Shown: positions 1-9,569 of the stretch, piece after piece
Layout of the letters: every line of letters begins with the position of its first letter
Numbering within the stretch: position 1 is the first letter of the stretch
Program-made: the position numbers and the translations under genes
Assembly: GCA_015680685.1 (NCBI GenBank)
Contig: MNCI01019108.1
Location: 192,592-237,444, forward strand
DNA: 44,853 nt
Direction: 5' to 3'
DNA from: Gnetum montanum
Lineage: Eukaryota; Streptophyta; Gnetopsida; Gnetales; Gnetaceae
The notes under the pieces: generated by a model
The model's database searches: none
The model's input: the letters and a program-made list of their open reading frames with translations, nothing else
Told to the model about the DNA's origin: nothing

Positions 1-91
1 GGACGCGATATCGCGTACGCGATATCGCAGGAGAAGACGCGATATCGCGTCGACCGCGATATCGCGGCCTAGTGTAAATCGCGTCTCATCA
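1..91 (-). mobile_element. Outer end (U3) of a palindrome-rich LTR, cut by the window edge
   Basis: Read on the minus strand this begins TGATGAGACGCG at base 91, the same terminal TGATGA/TGATAA start seen in the other LTRs of this family. It continues into four GATATC-centred palindromes (cores near 5-16, 18-29, 37-48 and 54-66). It interrupts the RNase H frame of element A0 at the base after 91, so it is a later insertion into A0. CATAG at 92-96 is the expected copy of the target duplication; its partner lies outside the window. Whether this is a solo LTR or part of a full element cannot be seen. Confidence 0.8.
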
Positions 92-1320
92 CATAGGGAC
101 TTAGTGTTGGTTTGCTCATAAGAAAGCAAATCACATTATGATTAATGTATACAAAAATTGAATATCCAAGTGCATAGTGCTTGAATTTTTCAAGATCATA
201 CACCATTATCATTAACTCTTTTTTTGTGATGGTATAATTAAGCTCTACATCTACAATGCTCCTACTTACACAATGGATGTAATAGGGGCATTTGTGATCA
301 TCCATTTATGTAAGTATGGGTCCTATGCCATAATTGGATGCATCCTTCATTATGTGGAATGGTTTGAATCAATCTAGTGCTGATAGGATTGGGGTTTTTA
401 CAAGATTTTGTTTTAGTAGTTGGAATGTTCATTCACATTCCTATGTCTATTCAAATGTTGCATCCTTCTTAGTAAGCTTCAACAGTGGCTTGGGAATTTT
501 GGAGATGTTTTTAATAAAGCATCTATAGTAACTTGTATGTCTAAGGAATGAACTCACATTCTTGATTGTTTGAGGTTGTTTGGTGATTCCTTGAATGATC
601 TTTATCTTTTTCAAATCCATCTGAATTTCTTTTTTTGAAATTCAATGCCCCAAGATAATGCACTCCTGGACCATCAAGTGGCTTTTTTGCTAATTGAGCC
701 TTAGTTTAATCTCCACACATTGTTTTAGTACCTACTCAAGATGATCCAACACTTATTGGAAATCAACATCATAAATGAAGAAGTCATTCATAAAGACCTC
801 TATACCATTGCCAATTTGCTATTGAAAGATGCTAAGGACAAAATGTTAAAAAGTGACAATGGCATTACACAAACCAAAAGGCATCTTCTTACATGAAAAT
901 ATCCCCTAGGAATTTGTAAATGTTGTTTTGGCCTATTCTTTTGGTGTGATTTTGATTTGGTTATAGCCACTATATCCATCCAAAAAACTATAATACCTAT
1001 GACTTGCTATAGTATCCAACACTTGATTCACAAATGGCAAAGGAAAATGATCCTTAAAAATGTCCATGTTCAAAAATTTGAAGTCTATACAGATCCTTCA
1101 TTGCCCTCATTTCTTTGGTACAATAACAAGTGGGCTCACCCACTTATTGTTTGCTACAAGATAGGTGAACCCAGCCTTCAAGAGCTTTTCTATCTTTTAA
1201 TAATAACTTCTTTCAGTTTTGGTTTCAATCTCCTTTGTGGTTACCTTTTGGGCTTGATAGAAGAGTTTATGTAGATTCAATGTTGGCATATGTGTGGATC
1301 TATCTTCTTCTATTCCTAGA
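92..1320 (-). pseudogene. Ty3/gypsy RT and RNase H of element A0 (broken pol)
   Basis: On the minus strand the frame shows Athila/Tat-type reverse transcriptase features: WVSPLVIVPKK near 1110-1142, then PLPFVNQVLD, then FLDGYSGYNQI near 955-990. The catalytic box is near 760-806, where the expected (F/Y)xDD reads FMND, so one of the two aspartates is lost. A connection region follows with SSFLRHTSYYRCFIK and TPILS. RNase H follows at 92-305, with DASNYGIG and NYTITKKEL matching the family pattern. Many in-frame stops and small frameshifts mean it is dead. Integrase would lie beyond the window. RNase H is cut by the LTR at 1-91. The family call is firm; the Athila/Tat lineage call rests on the motif flavour and the PBS. 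Confidence 0.88.
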
Positions 1321-1897
1321 TGAGGTGGGCATTGGTAATTACCAGCTTTCCATTATTTAAAAATACATATTCTAATAGCTTTGGCAATACTTTTAACTCC
1401 AAGGGTTCTAGCCTCGGGATTTTAGAAGTTTCCAACTCTTTCCAATTTGCCTCTAATTCTCCTTTGTTTTCTAATTTTAAGAGTTGGTACCTAATTTTAT
1501 CCATGTCATTAATCTTATCTATGTATGTACTTATGAAGATTTCTATTAGTTCCATGAACATGGTAGAAATAGAGTTAATGTTTTTAGTCAACCATTGTGT
1601 GCCTTTTGGTTTTTTGGTTGCTATGTATAAGCATCTTTAAACATTAGTAGATTTGGGATACATTTTACAAGCTATGATGGTTATGCTCTTTGTTGCCCAT
1701 ATTTTCTACATGCGCTTACACTCTATGTCACTGTACGTGATGCATAGAACTCTCTTCTTCTCTAATTTTTCAAATTCATTTGTCTTAGAAATTTAAAAGG
1801 AAATGTCTCTCATTCTCAACTTGGTGTCCCTTATACTTAGCCAAACTCTTTCCATAATGATTGGAAAGTCCCCTTTGCAGTTATCCATATGAAGTAC

Positions 1898-2140
1898 TCA
1901 AAAATCTATTGGATATGACCATCCACTAATGGTAGTCATGATGTCCTCTACCAGCCCCAATGGAATAGTGATAGATTGATCTACAAGTTCCAAATTGATA
2001 TTATACTTTTTAAGTGGAGGTACATTTGATGTATTATACATCTCTTCGAAGATCAAGTTTATACCTAAACCTGAATCTAAGGCCTTGTATGGGTCATTTT
2101 CTTCAATTTGTAAATAGATTAGGAGACTTCTAGGATTCAT
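1898..2140 (-). pseudogene. Retroviral-type aspartic protease of element A0
   Basis: An open stretch of about 80 residues contains LDSGLGINLIFEEMY, the D-S-G active-site turn with the hydrophobic residues that follow. Further on are ELVDQSITIPLGLVEDI and a closing SGWSYPIDF, the usual order in Ty3/gypsy proteases just upstream of RT. It lies between the gag relic (higher coordinates) and RT (lower coordinates), as expected for minus-strand gag-PR-RT. The D-S-G triad is intact, but the flanks have stops, so it survives only as a domain-sized island. Confidence 0.85.
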
Positions 2141-2379
2141 ATTTTCCCTAGGAAGCTATCCTACCTTGATCCAATTTGTAACAACACGAGTTAACATGAC
2201 ACTTTGAATGTTTTGGGGCTTTTGGTTTGAAGGTGACTTGGTAGATGATTCTTGGGTAGTGTTGGATAGTTTTGCAACCATGGATGCGTCTAATGGTTTG
2301 GGTGGACTATTAGGCCAAAAAAATAGTCTTCTCTAAGACTTACATTTGGATCCACTTGAATGGTTGTCCACTTGTAAAT

Positions 2380-3800
2380 TCATGGCTCTCATGGCATTTC
2401 ACTATTGAGGCTGTAGAGGGATTTCACCTTGCATGGATGTTGTAAGTGGCAAGGGAGTGGAGTTATGAGTTGCATGATATTGAGGATGGTAAGTGTATGC
2501 AGAAGGAGATTTAGCTCTTGGAGTAGAAGGTCTATGATATTCATAGGGATAGTAATGATGGAAAGAGGTGTGGGCAATGGAGCCACTTGGTAACACTAAT
2601 TTTTGGACATAATATCCATAGGGAGCTGGTTGATGTTAAGGATACTACTACCTTGGTGATGGCATCCCCCATGACTATTGGTTATACCACTAATGATAAT
2701 AATCCTACGATTGAGGTGTCATTCTACTTAGATAGTACTATTGTTGGTGGAACTATTACTGAGAGTTTCCTTGGAGATAAGGCAACCTTTTGGGTGCTTA
2801 GCTTTTCATAAATTTTGGATTTAAGACATACACCCCAGATTCCTACAAGTATGACAAAATTGAGAAACATCCCTTGGAAGCTTATATTAGCAAATGTCAC
2901 ATCCTTCATCATATTAATCAAAATCTACAATCTCCTCAACTACTACAGTCTTACCCTTTTAATGGTGCTAGTCCTTTGTCATGTTCTTCTTCCTTTTCTT
3001 ATCATTGTCCCTACTTCCCTATTCTAATTTTTTTCCAAAGTTTTAAATGCTATTTGGAACTTCTCATCTAGAGAGTCACACATGTTGTTCATCTTGGCTG
3101 ATATTTGAATGATGGATTTATGGATTAGTAAGCTCTTTGTTTACAAGATCTCCTCTAATAATGCTTCCTCCTCTAGATTGTAGAAATGGACCTCCTTTTT
3201 GCAAATGGAGGGATCCATATTACGCTCCTCTATACTTTCTCTTTTCCTTAACTCTCCTTCTTCTTTCACTACCTAATCTATGAGCCTTTAAATCTAATAA
3301 GCTCACATTTCTGATAATCTCCCTTGGGCATAAACTCCAAGGATCCCCCTAGTTTTGTTCCTAAGCTCATCTATGATATGGTGGAGTTGTTCCCCTTAAG
3401 AGAAACCATGCCCTAGGCACTAATGTAGCAAAGAATAGTACCCTCCCAAGGCTACAAGAAGGGATTCATGATTACCTTATTTTCATCCTTGAATCTATTT
3501 TCTTAAGTTAGACATCTAAGAGTATAATTCATACTTCTCATTGAACTGTTCCAACATTATACTCCATCTACAAATGAATTTTGGCTCCAAGCACTAACAC
3601 CAACTTTATAACTCCTTCATGAGTGTCTTAGAGAATGACTTTAAATTCTACTAGTTGTTTTTAACGTTTTGCAAGGTGCAAGCATCATGGAAGGCTTGTA
3701 GGTAGTGCTCTAAATTAGCGTTATAGCCACCCTTGAACCTAGGGATATTATTTATACCAAGCAGTTTGATTCAACTATGCCTATGATACTTGGTACGAAT
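2380..3800 (-). pseudogene. gag relic of element A0
   Basis: Minus-strand reading gives broken but collinear matches to the gag of A1 and A2. These are an FKGGYNANLEHYLQAFHDAC stretch near 3670-3760, LEQFNEKYELYS near 3530, and GYYSLLH with LGHGFS near 3390-3440. HHIIDELRNKTRGILGVYAQ follows near 3310-3380. Toward 2400-2600 is a Tyr/His/Pro-rich tail (YYPYEYHRPSTP) like the C-terminal tail of the A2 gag, preceded by an HPKGC trace of the zinc knuckle. Stops and frameshifts are frequent. The importance is comparative: A0 has pol and shares this gag type with elements that lack pol. The N-terminal part up to about 4830 is too decayed to delimit. Confidence 0.72.
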
Positions 3801-4830
3801 TTGAACTACCTCAAAAATGTTGATCATGCTTCATTCATAGTTATCTTGTTCATCATGACCGCTATCATGGTCATGTCTCCTATGATGTGGCTTGCTACAC
3901 CTTCTTTCTTAATAATGTTCCTATTCCTCTTGCTCATGTCCACGTTCCCTTCTTCCATCTCCACAATTAGGTCTTCTATCATCTTTGCCTTATCTTCGAT
4001 CATTTCCTCTTTGTTCCCAGTTACATTCTCCCTCATCAAAACTAGGAAATGAGAAATATGGTGAGGATAGAGGGTTAAGAGAGTTGTGTCATCTTACTCT
4101 CCTTCGTTGATCTGTTGGTCATTCTTTCACTTAGTAATTAGGAGACCTTGGTCTTGAGGCCTGCCTAGTTTTGGATCTATCTCTCTCCTTACATTGGTTG
4201 ATTACCAAGGTTAAACGTAACCACTATTGGTTCATGTTGTCTTTGTTGAAGTGAGAAGGACCTTGGTGTTGAGATCTACTTAATAGATACTCTGTGTTCA
4301 CTTTTTCTAATTATGATGTTAGTGTAATCAGGATTCTCTTTCCTTTGAGGGCTTCATGGTAAGCCTTTATGAGTTTTGCTTTCCTAAGTTGGGCCTCTGT
4401 AGGTTAATAGTCCCAAGAGAAATGATCTATCACTTTGTAGTCAAGTGTTGCTGCCTTAATCTCCAACTTCATAAATGCTACCATGAACATTGATGGAATG
4501 GAATAATTAGATGGTAGCATAACATTGCCTTTTAGGTCTCTTCATCGAAGTTGTTCATCCTAGTGGAGAATGAAAGTGAAATCTAGATGGTATGGATTCA
4601 AATGAGTGTAGACTAGTTTGAGTTAGTGAGGGACTTTTCTAGGTTCTTCCTTGTCCTATAATCAACAGATAAAGAATCACCCCTATAAAAAGAAGTCATA
4701 TTTCAATTTGTTCTTATAGTGTGCCTTGAATAAAATATTATTTTTTTCTTAGGATAGTTCAATATGTTCCTACAACAATCTTTATACAATTTAATTATCC
4801 AAAATACTTAGTGCATAATAGAGAAAAAAT
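3801..4830 (-). other. Decayed 5' internal part of A0 (gag N-terminus and leader)
   Basis: This lies between the recognisable gag core and the primer-binding site, so by position it should hold the gag N-terminus and leader. I see no intact frame. The short open stretch at 3824-4039 (acidic and basic repeats) is not recognisable and may be chance. Confidence 0.5.
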
Positions 4831-4848
4831 CCCTAGCAACAACACCGA
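4831..4848 (-). other. Primer-binding site of A0 (decayed)
   Basis: Minus strand reads TCGGTGTTGTTGCTAGGG directly inside the LTR. It aligns with the intact A2 site TGGCGCCGTTGCCAAGG, mainly by C-to-T changes expected from methylated-cytosine decay. TGGCGCCGTTGCC is the tRNA-Asp-type site known in Athila-like elements. Confidence 0.65.
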
Positions 4849-5684
4849 TGATAAGTATTCCCTATGCCTAACCATACAAATCATAAGTGTGTATGCATGA
4901 TCTGGTCAAATTTTGTAGAACCTTTAGCCCTTAAGTGTCTTAGATAGCTAGGTGTTAGTTACTAGTTGTTGTCTTCCGAATCATCACTTATGCTAGTTTG
5001 GTGGATATGATTAATTGAGATTGAGGCATAAGATATTTATATTTTTATCATTTTTAACATTAAAATATTAAGATAGTAAAATGATTAAAATATTAAAATT
5101 TAACTAATAATGCACTTAAGGATAAGCTAGGCTATCCTAAGCATGGAGCATCTATTTCCACTTTTCGTATCCATCTTGAACCTATATTAATATTACTAGC
5201 TTTACCAAGTATCTACGACTAAGCAGACCAAGTATTCACTTGTTGGAATTACTAAATGTTAATACATTATGTTCAAAGTGGATGGACTTATGCTATTACA
5301 GAATAAAATATTAATTTCTTAGGTGCAGGAAAGTAAAATGCATTAAATGTAAAGTGCTAGAAAATAAACTAAATGCTAGTCCAAGTGCACAATAGAAGAA
5401 ATTAATGCTCATTTTATTGTTGTTCATGGAATATGTCTAAGTACAATGCCACTTGAATAAAATTTCATTTGATCAATTCAATCCACACTACAAACACTTA
5501 GAGGAGAATTTGGCTAAGTCTTACGAAAATAAACTGTAAGAACTTTGCTACAAAAATAACCAAAGGTGCTATAAATGAGGATAGTATGCGCATTTACATA
5601 GGCTTAGGATAGAATGGCGTTGATGCATGTGCATTAACCTATCTGAGCATATTTCAACGAGGTTGTGTAAATGCATGCCCATCA
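4849..5684 (-). mobile_element. 5' LTR of element A0
   Basis: The inner end (TGATAAGTATTCCC on the plus strand) matches the inner end of the A2 LTR, TGATAAGGTACCCC, and the similarity continues with CCATACAAAT and GCATGATCTGGT. Other islands match the A2 LTR near 5160-5240 and 5380-5500. The outer end reads TGATGGGCATGCATTTACAC on the minus strand, close to the start of the LTR at 1-91. A TATA-like TTTATAG lies near 5570-5577, with palindromic ATGCGCAT/ATGCAT motifs upstream of it. Length is about 836 bp, in line with the family. The partner LTR and the target duplication are outside the window. Confidence 0.72.
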
Positions 5685-6589
5685 ATGCAACCAACTAAGA
5701 GAATCTTAATAAATATTCCTATCAATTACAAAAAGTGTATCCTCCTATAAAAGATCTTGAGATACTAAGAAATTCTAACAATCTATTATATTGTATGTCT
5801 TTCAAGTGTTTTTTCAATTTAATAGAGAAAGTTCTACTAATTTCACCAATATAACATTTACCACAAATGCAAGAGATTTTATAAACATCACTATTACTTA
5901 TAATACTTTTTTATCTTCAAGACTATGAAAAAAGTTGAAGATTCTATCCTAGGATTTAAAGATGGTTATAACTGCATGTATTTTTAAAACTCTAGCTATT
6001 TTCTTACAAATGCATTTGATGTAGAGGATGCTTATGAGTTTTTTATTTGAAAGAGAATTATTATTATCTAAATTTTCTATGTCTATATTTATATTAGAAG
6101 GAGCATCTATTTTATTTAGCCAAGAATGAATCAATTTTATCCATGCTTTAGTGATGGTCTTTTCATTCAAGTTCAAAGATAGTGTTCAAATAGTTAGCCT
6201 CTTTCTAGAAAGAAGTTTTATTATAAATGTTAAGAGCTCTGATTATTAGGAAGTAAAGGGTAGAGAGTTTCATACTAAAGGGGTCATTAGAAAGACCATC
6301 TAAATATTGATTAATATGTATTTCTTTTCTAAATACTTAACATGATATTTTAAATTTATTATTCAAGTTGTTCTTTCTTACTCTGCTAACATCTAAGAAA
6401 GACAATGAATTATTCTTTTCTAATTCCATAGTAAATTGAATGTTGGAATCTATTTGATTAAGATATTTATAAAAATATTAGAGATTTTTTAAACCATAAG
6501 GCCAACAAATATAATTATCGTCTACATATCTTACCCAATGTTGAGGTTTTAGATGCAATGAATTAACATAAAGTTGTTCAGAATATTTC

Positions 6590-6594
6590 ATGTA
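6590..6594. repeat. Target-site duplication ATGTA, left copy
   Basis: ATGTA directly precedes the TGATAA start of the solo LTR and is repeated at 7534-7538 directly after its TCA end. A 5-bp duplication is typical of Ty3/gypsy integration. Confidence 0.92.
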
Positions 6595-6616
6595 TGATAA
6601 GATGCGATATGCACAA

Positions 6617-6687
6617 GCCGCGATATCGCGTCGTCCCCTGCGATATTGCGTACGCGATATCGCGGTCCGTCGCCAAATCTATAAATA
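6617..6687 (+). promoter_or_regulatory. Palindrome array plus TATA box of the solo LTR
   Basis: CGCGATATCGCG occurs at 6619-6630 and 6653-6664, with the near copy GCGATATTGCG at 6640-6650. TATAAATA follows at 6680-6687, about 15 bp after the last palindrome. The repeated palindrome upstream of a TATA box is the expected form of a binding-site array for a dimeric factor in the U3 promoter. Its function is inferred. Confidence 0.65.
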
Positions 6688-6930
6688 AGAGGCGGCACTC
6701 CCCTCATTTCCCATCCTGGCTAGAAGTAGCGAAGCTCTGGCAGTTTGATCACTCCAGAGTTAGATTAATTTCCCATGTGCTCGCAATAGGAGTCTTAGAG
6801 TGAACGGCTCTTTATTCGAGCAGCTTTGTAACCTGAACACAAGTTGTGTACGGCAATAAAGACAAACTTGATTGGATAAACCTTGTAGTACATGGATAGG
6901 ATTTTATTTATTGCTTGTTGTTAGTGCGCA

Positions 6931-7030
6931 TGAGTACAACTTGATTACGGGCATCTACGGATGTGTACGGCTCGTCAAGGAATAGACTTCTCGTCACAAC
7001 GCGGTATGAGTACGACTTGATTACGAGCAT
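6931..7030 (+). repeat. Internal direct duplication in the solo LTR
   Basis: TGAGTACAACTTGATTACGG at 6931-6950 recurs with two changes at 7007-7026, a period of 76 bp. A further TGTACGG...GTCAAGGAAT motif near 6963-6983 echoes around 7100-7122. A1 and A2 have only one copy of the GAGTAC...TTAATCACGAGCAT segment, so this is a copy-specific gain. Confidence 0.7.
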
Positions 7031-7533
7031 TGAGACTGCTTGGTAACCCAATAGCGTATCCAGGATCTATGCTTGGTAATCCCAGTGGTAGTCCCAGTGT
7101 GTATGGCTAGTCAAGGAATCGGCTACTTATCACACTTAGGCTAACTAGGTGCCTCAGTACGACCACTTCGAGCACATGCATTACGTGTGGTGATCCCAGT
7201 AATGATTAGCATTTGGTAGCCACAGTTGCATAGTTCAGGGTGTGTACGGTAAGTGGGAATGGATGCTAACGCTAGTTAATTTAGACTTAGTTAGTTTTCT
7301 CAACCCTTCACCCTTAGCATAGGAGAAAAACCAGAAAAGACCAAAAGAATCATATACCTCGGACTTACTTAACCATACACTGTGACAACAACAAGTAAGT
7401 CTGGGAAGACAATGAACAATTAACCCCAAGTGTTCCTTGCGGCGTTAGGCATTTAGTCTGCGGAGTTCGACCGGATCACGCGTGCTACGCTCGTTTCGTA
7501 TGGTTGAGTGTAGGGGTACCTCGCCACTCATCA

Positions 7534-7538
7534 ATGTA
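7534..7538. repeat. Target-site duplication ATGTA, right copy
   Basis: Matches 6590-6594 exactly and closes the solo LTR insertion. Confidence 0.92.
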
Positions 7539-8212
7539 TAAATTAGCAATCAAAAGAGGCAAAGGTGAACCATAACACAGTCTTTTATCTATTCATGAAA
7601 TTCATTATTATATTTAAAACTTAATAACAAAGCTTAATAAGAGAGTATACATTGCTATCTAAATTCAATTTATAAATCACATCTATTACTTTATCTAAAG
7701 GAATAATAGTATATAAAGAAACAACATCAAAACAAACTAAAATATTATTTTCATGAATATCAAAATTCTTTGTAAAATTAGTAAAATGATTAAATTTTTT
7801 TTATGAAACAAGAAGTCTTATCAAATGAAAGAAGCTAAGTATCTAGCAAGCAAATAAGTGTGACAGTTAACCGTATCAGCAATAGAATGAAGTGGAGTAT
7901 TTTTCTTATGGATCTTAAGTAGACTATAAATGCAAGGAATAGAGCAATTATAATTTACTAATTACTTCTTAATTTTATCATCTAGAATCGAATTTAATAT
8001 AGCATACTTAATTTTTTAAATATATTTAAGAATAGAGTTTTTAGATCACTTTTATAACTATCACTTTGGTATGATAATAAGTTTTATTTATAATAGCTAT
8101 AGCATTATCTTTATCTGCCCTGGTAATAATAATGTTTTTATTACTTTCAAATTCTTCAATTAAAATATATGATGATTATTTGTTTTGATTGAGGTTAACT
8201 ACCAATTGGCTA

Positions 8213-8470
8213 GACTTTATCATAGAAAATATTAATTATCATTATAATGCTGGGCTAAGACATGAACTTTTTTAAGGGAATTATTATTTTGGCTAGAAAA
8301 CCAACTACCAATTATTGGATTTTGTCAAAGAAATTAAATAATTATTACTGTAACACTAGGTAAAAAACTGAACTTTTTCATAGGAATTATTATGAGAATG
8401 GATTGATTGGATTTTGTTGTGAATAATAAATAATTATTATCATAATAAGGGTTGCAATAGTGAAGTTATT
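8213..8470 (+). repeat. Three diverged tandem copies of a roughly 100-bp unit
   Basis: Units start at GACTTTATCATAG (8213), GATTTTGTCAAAG (8318) and GATTTTGTTGTGA (8410). Each continues with AATTATTATCAT-like sequence, a GAACTTTTT stretch and GGAATTATTAT. They sit immediately upstream of the plus-strand LINE remains, so they could be 5' UTR monomers of that LINE. That role is inferred from position only. Confidence 0.65.
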
Positions 8471-9550
8471 ATGGTAGAAATCTTTTTGGCAAGATACAAT
8501 GTGAAGATGAAAAATACTAATGTTTTTCAAACTATAGAGACTATTAAGAATTCCAAAGCTTTTGAATTTGTTTTGCCTACTAATTTATATGAATTCTTGT
8601 CAAAAGATATTACTTCACAATACATATTTCTACAAATTAATAGATTTATTCACCTGAATAAGGGCTTTACACCAATGATTCAAGTATGTTTGAATACTAT
8701 GAAATTAATATTTTACATGTTTACTATTTTTCCAAATCCTTTTTACTTATCGAACTAGCCAAATCTAAAATGGTTGAGAAATCATTGGACTTTAAAGTTT
8801 TTATGGATCATCATATTACTTTTATTACTCAGTAATGACAAGTGGATTTTAATCCTTATTTTTTATTACTTTAAATTTTTTTGCTAGATTAATTTATAAA
8901 ATCTTCCTCTTATTTTTCAAAGTGTTGAAATCAAAACTATTAGTAGCATTAACATAATCCTATAGAAAAAGTCAAAAACATTACTAGATAGTGTGTAATG
9001 CAAATGTTATTTTTTAGAGATTGATTTATGAAAAAGCAAGGGCAAATTAAAACTCAAAGTTGGTAATCAATGTTTTTCCTAAAAAAGTACATACTATAAT
9101 TTGCAAGGATGTTGTAGCTAGTATCGTTGTGAACGCCATGTTATTGGAACTTTTCCTATGCTTAATAAAAAATTATTTATGAGGAAAATAATAATAATAT
9201 TTAGAAAAGGTAAATAATGGTAGTTTTCAGCAAGCACAAATGAAATCTTCTTCAATAAGTTCTCACCCTTTTACTAATCCTTTTATTTCTAAAGGTATTA
9301 ATAAAATCTTGATATCTAAAAAAAATTCCTCTTTAGAAAAAAAATTTTAGCAAGGACTAGGAGTGAAAATACTAATGCAAATAGATTTAACTTCTAATAT
9401 TGCTTTAAATTTGATAACCCTGAAGGTATTTTTTTCTCTCTCAACTTCTACTACTATTTTAATGTCATTTCATTGGGCAATGGTTTTTCACCTATTAATG
9501 ACAAGGATTTTGAAACAAATCTTGAGCTTTAAAAAATAAGGATGAGGGTC
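8471..9550 (+). pseudogene. Possible LINE ORF1 region
   Basis: A 95-codon open frame starts at 8471 (MVEIFLARYNVK...) and is followed by broken frames. It lies between the tandem monomers and the LINE endonuclease start near 9575, where L1-type LINEs carry ORF1. I do not recognise a conserved ORF1 domain, and the Cys-containing stretch near 9095-9130 is too poor to call a zinc knuckle. The assignment is by position. Confidence 0.35.
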
Positions 9551-9569
9551 TCCTGCCTCACATCTCAAT

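Larger units (their letters stand above)
6595..7533 (+). mobile_element. Solo LTR of the palindrome-rich family
   Basis: Begins TGATAAGATGCG and ends GCCACTCATCA, matching the LTR ends of A1 and A2, with ATGTA on both sides. Inside, in order: three strong GATATC palindromes, a TATA box at 6680-6687, an untranslated leader, and the family 3' part GAGTTCGACCGGATC near 7460. No internal retroelement sequence follows, so it is a solo LTR left by LTR-LTR recombination. At 939 bp it is longer than the A1 LTR (812 bp), partly because of an internal duplication (6931-7030). Its CpG-rich palindromes are largely intact, unlike those of A2, which suggests a younger or less decayed copy. Confidence 0.92.
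5740..8160 (-). pseudogene. Penelope-like retroelement with GIY-YIG endonuclease (interrupted)
   Basis: Minus strand, reading from 8160 downward. ITRADKDNAIAII is followed by CIYSLLKIHKKNTPLH and YLLARYLAS, a Penelope-like RT N-terminal pattern. RT motif A is LVCFDVVSLYTIIP near 7710-7740. Motif B is YGSPLPLLIANLYM, and RYVDDNYICWPYG lies near 6494-6540. IQFTMELEKNNSLSFLDV follows. The GIY-YIG-like endonuclease sits at 5770-5890 with VYKISCICGKCYIGE and a downstream SRT...KKHLKD. Domain order RT then C-terminal endonuclease is that of Penelope-like elements. Stops and frameshifts are many. The solo LTR at 6590-7538 splits it just after motif B; without that insertion the frame joins smoothly. 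Endonuclease-bearing Penelope elements are known in conifers. Confidence 0.87.

Noticed and set aside
1-66. Short regularly spaced repeats as a CRISPR array or cloning artefact (EcoRV sites)
   Set aside because: The genome is plant nuclear; the units are palindromes in LTR promoters repeated at several loci, each with LTR ends and target duplications.
2587-2811. A plus-strand gene in 2587-2811
   Set aside because: It overlaps the minus-strand gag relic of A0 and matches no family; taken as a shadow frame.
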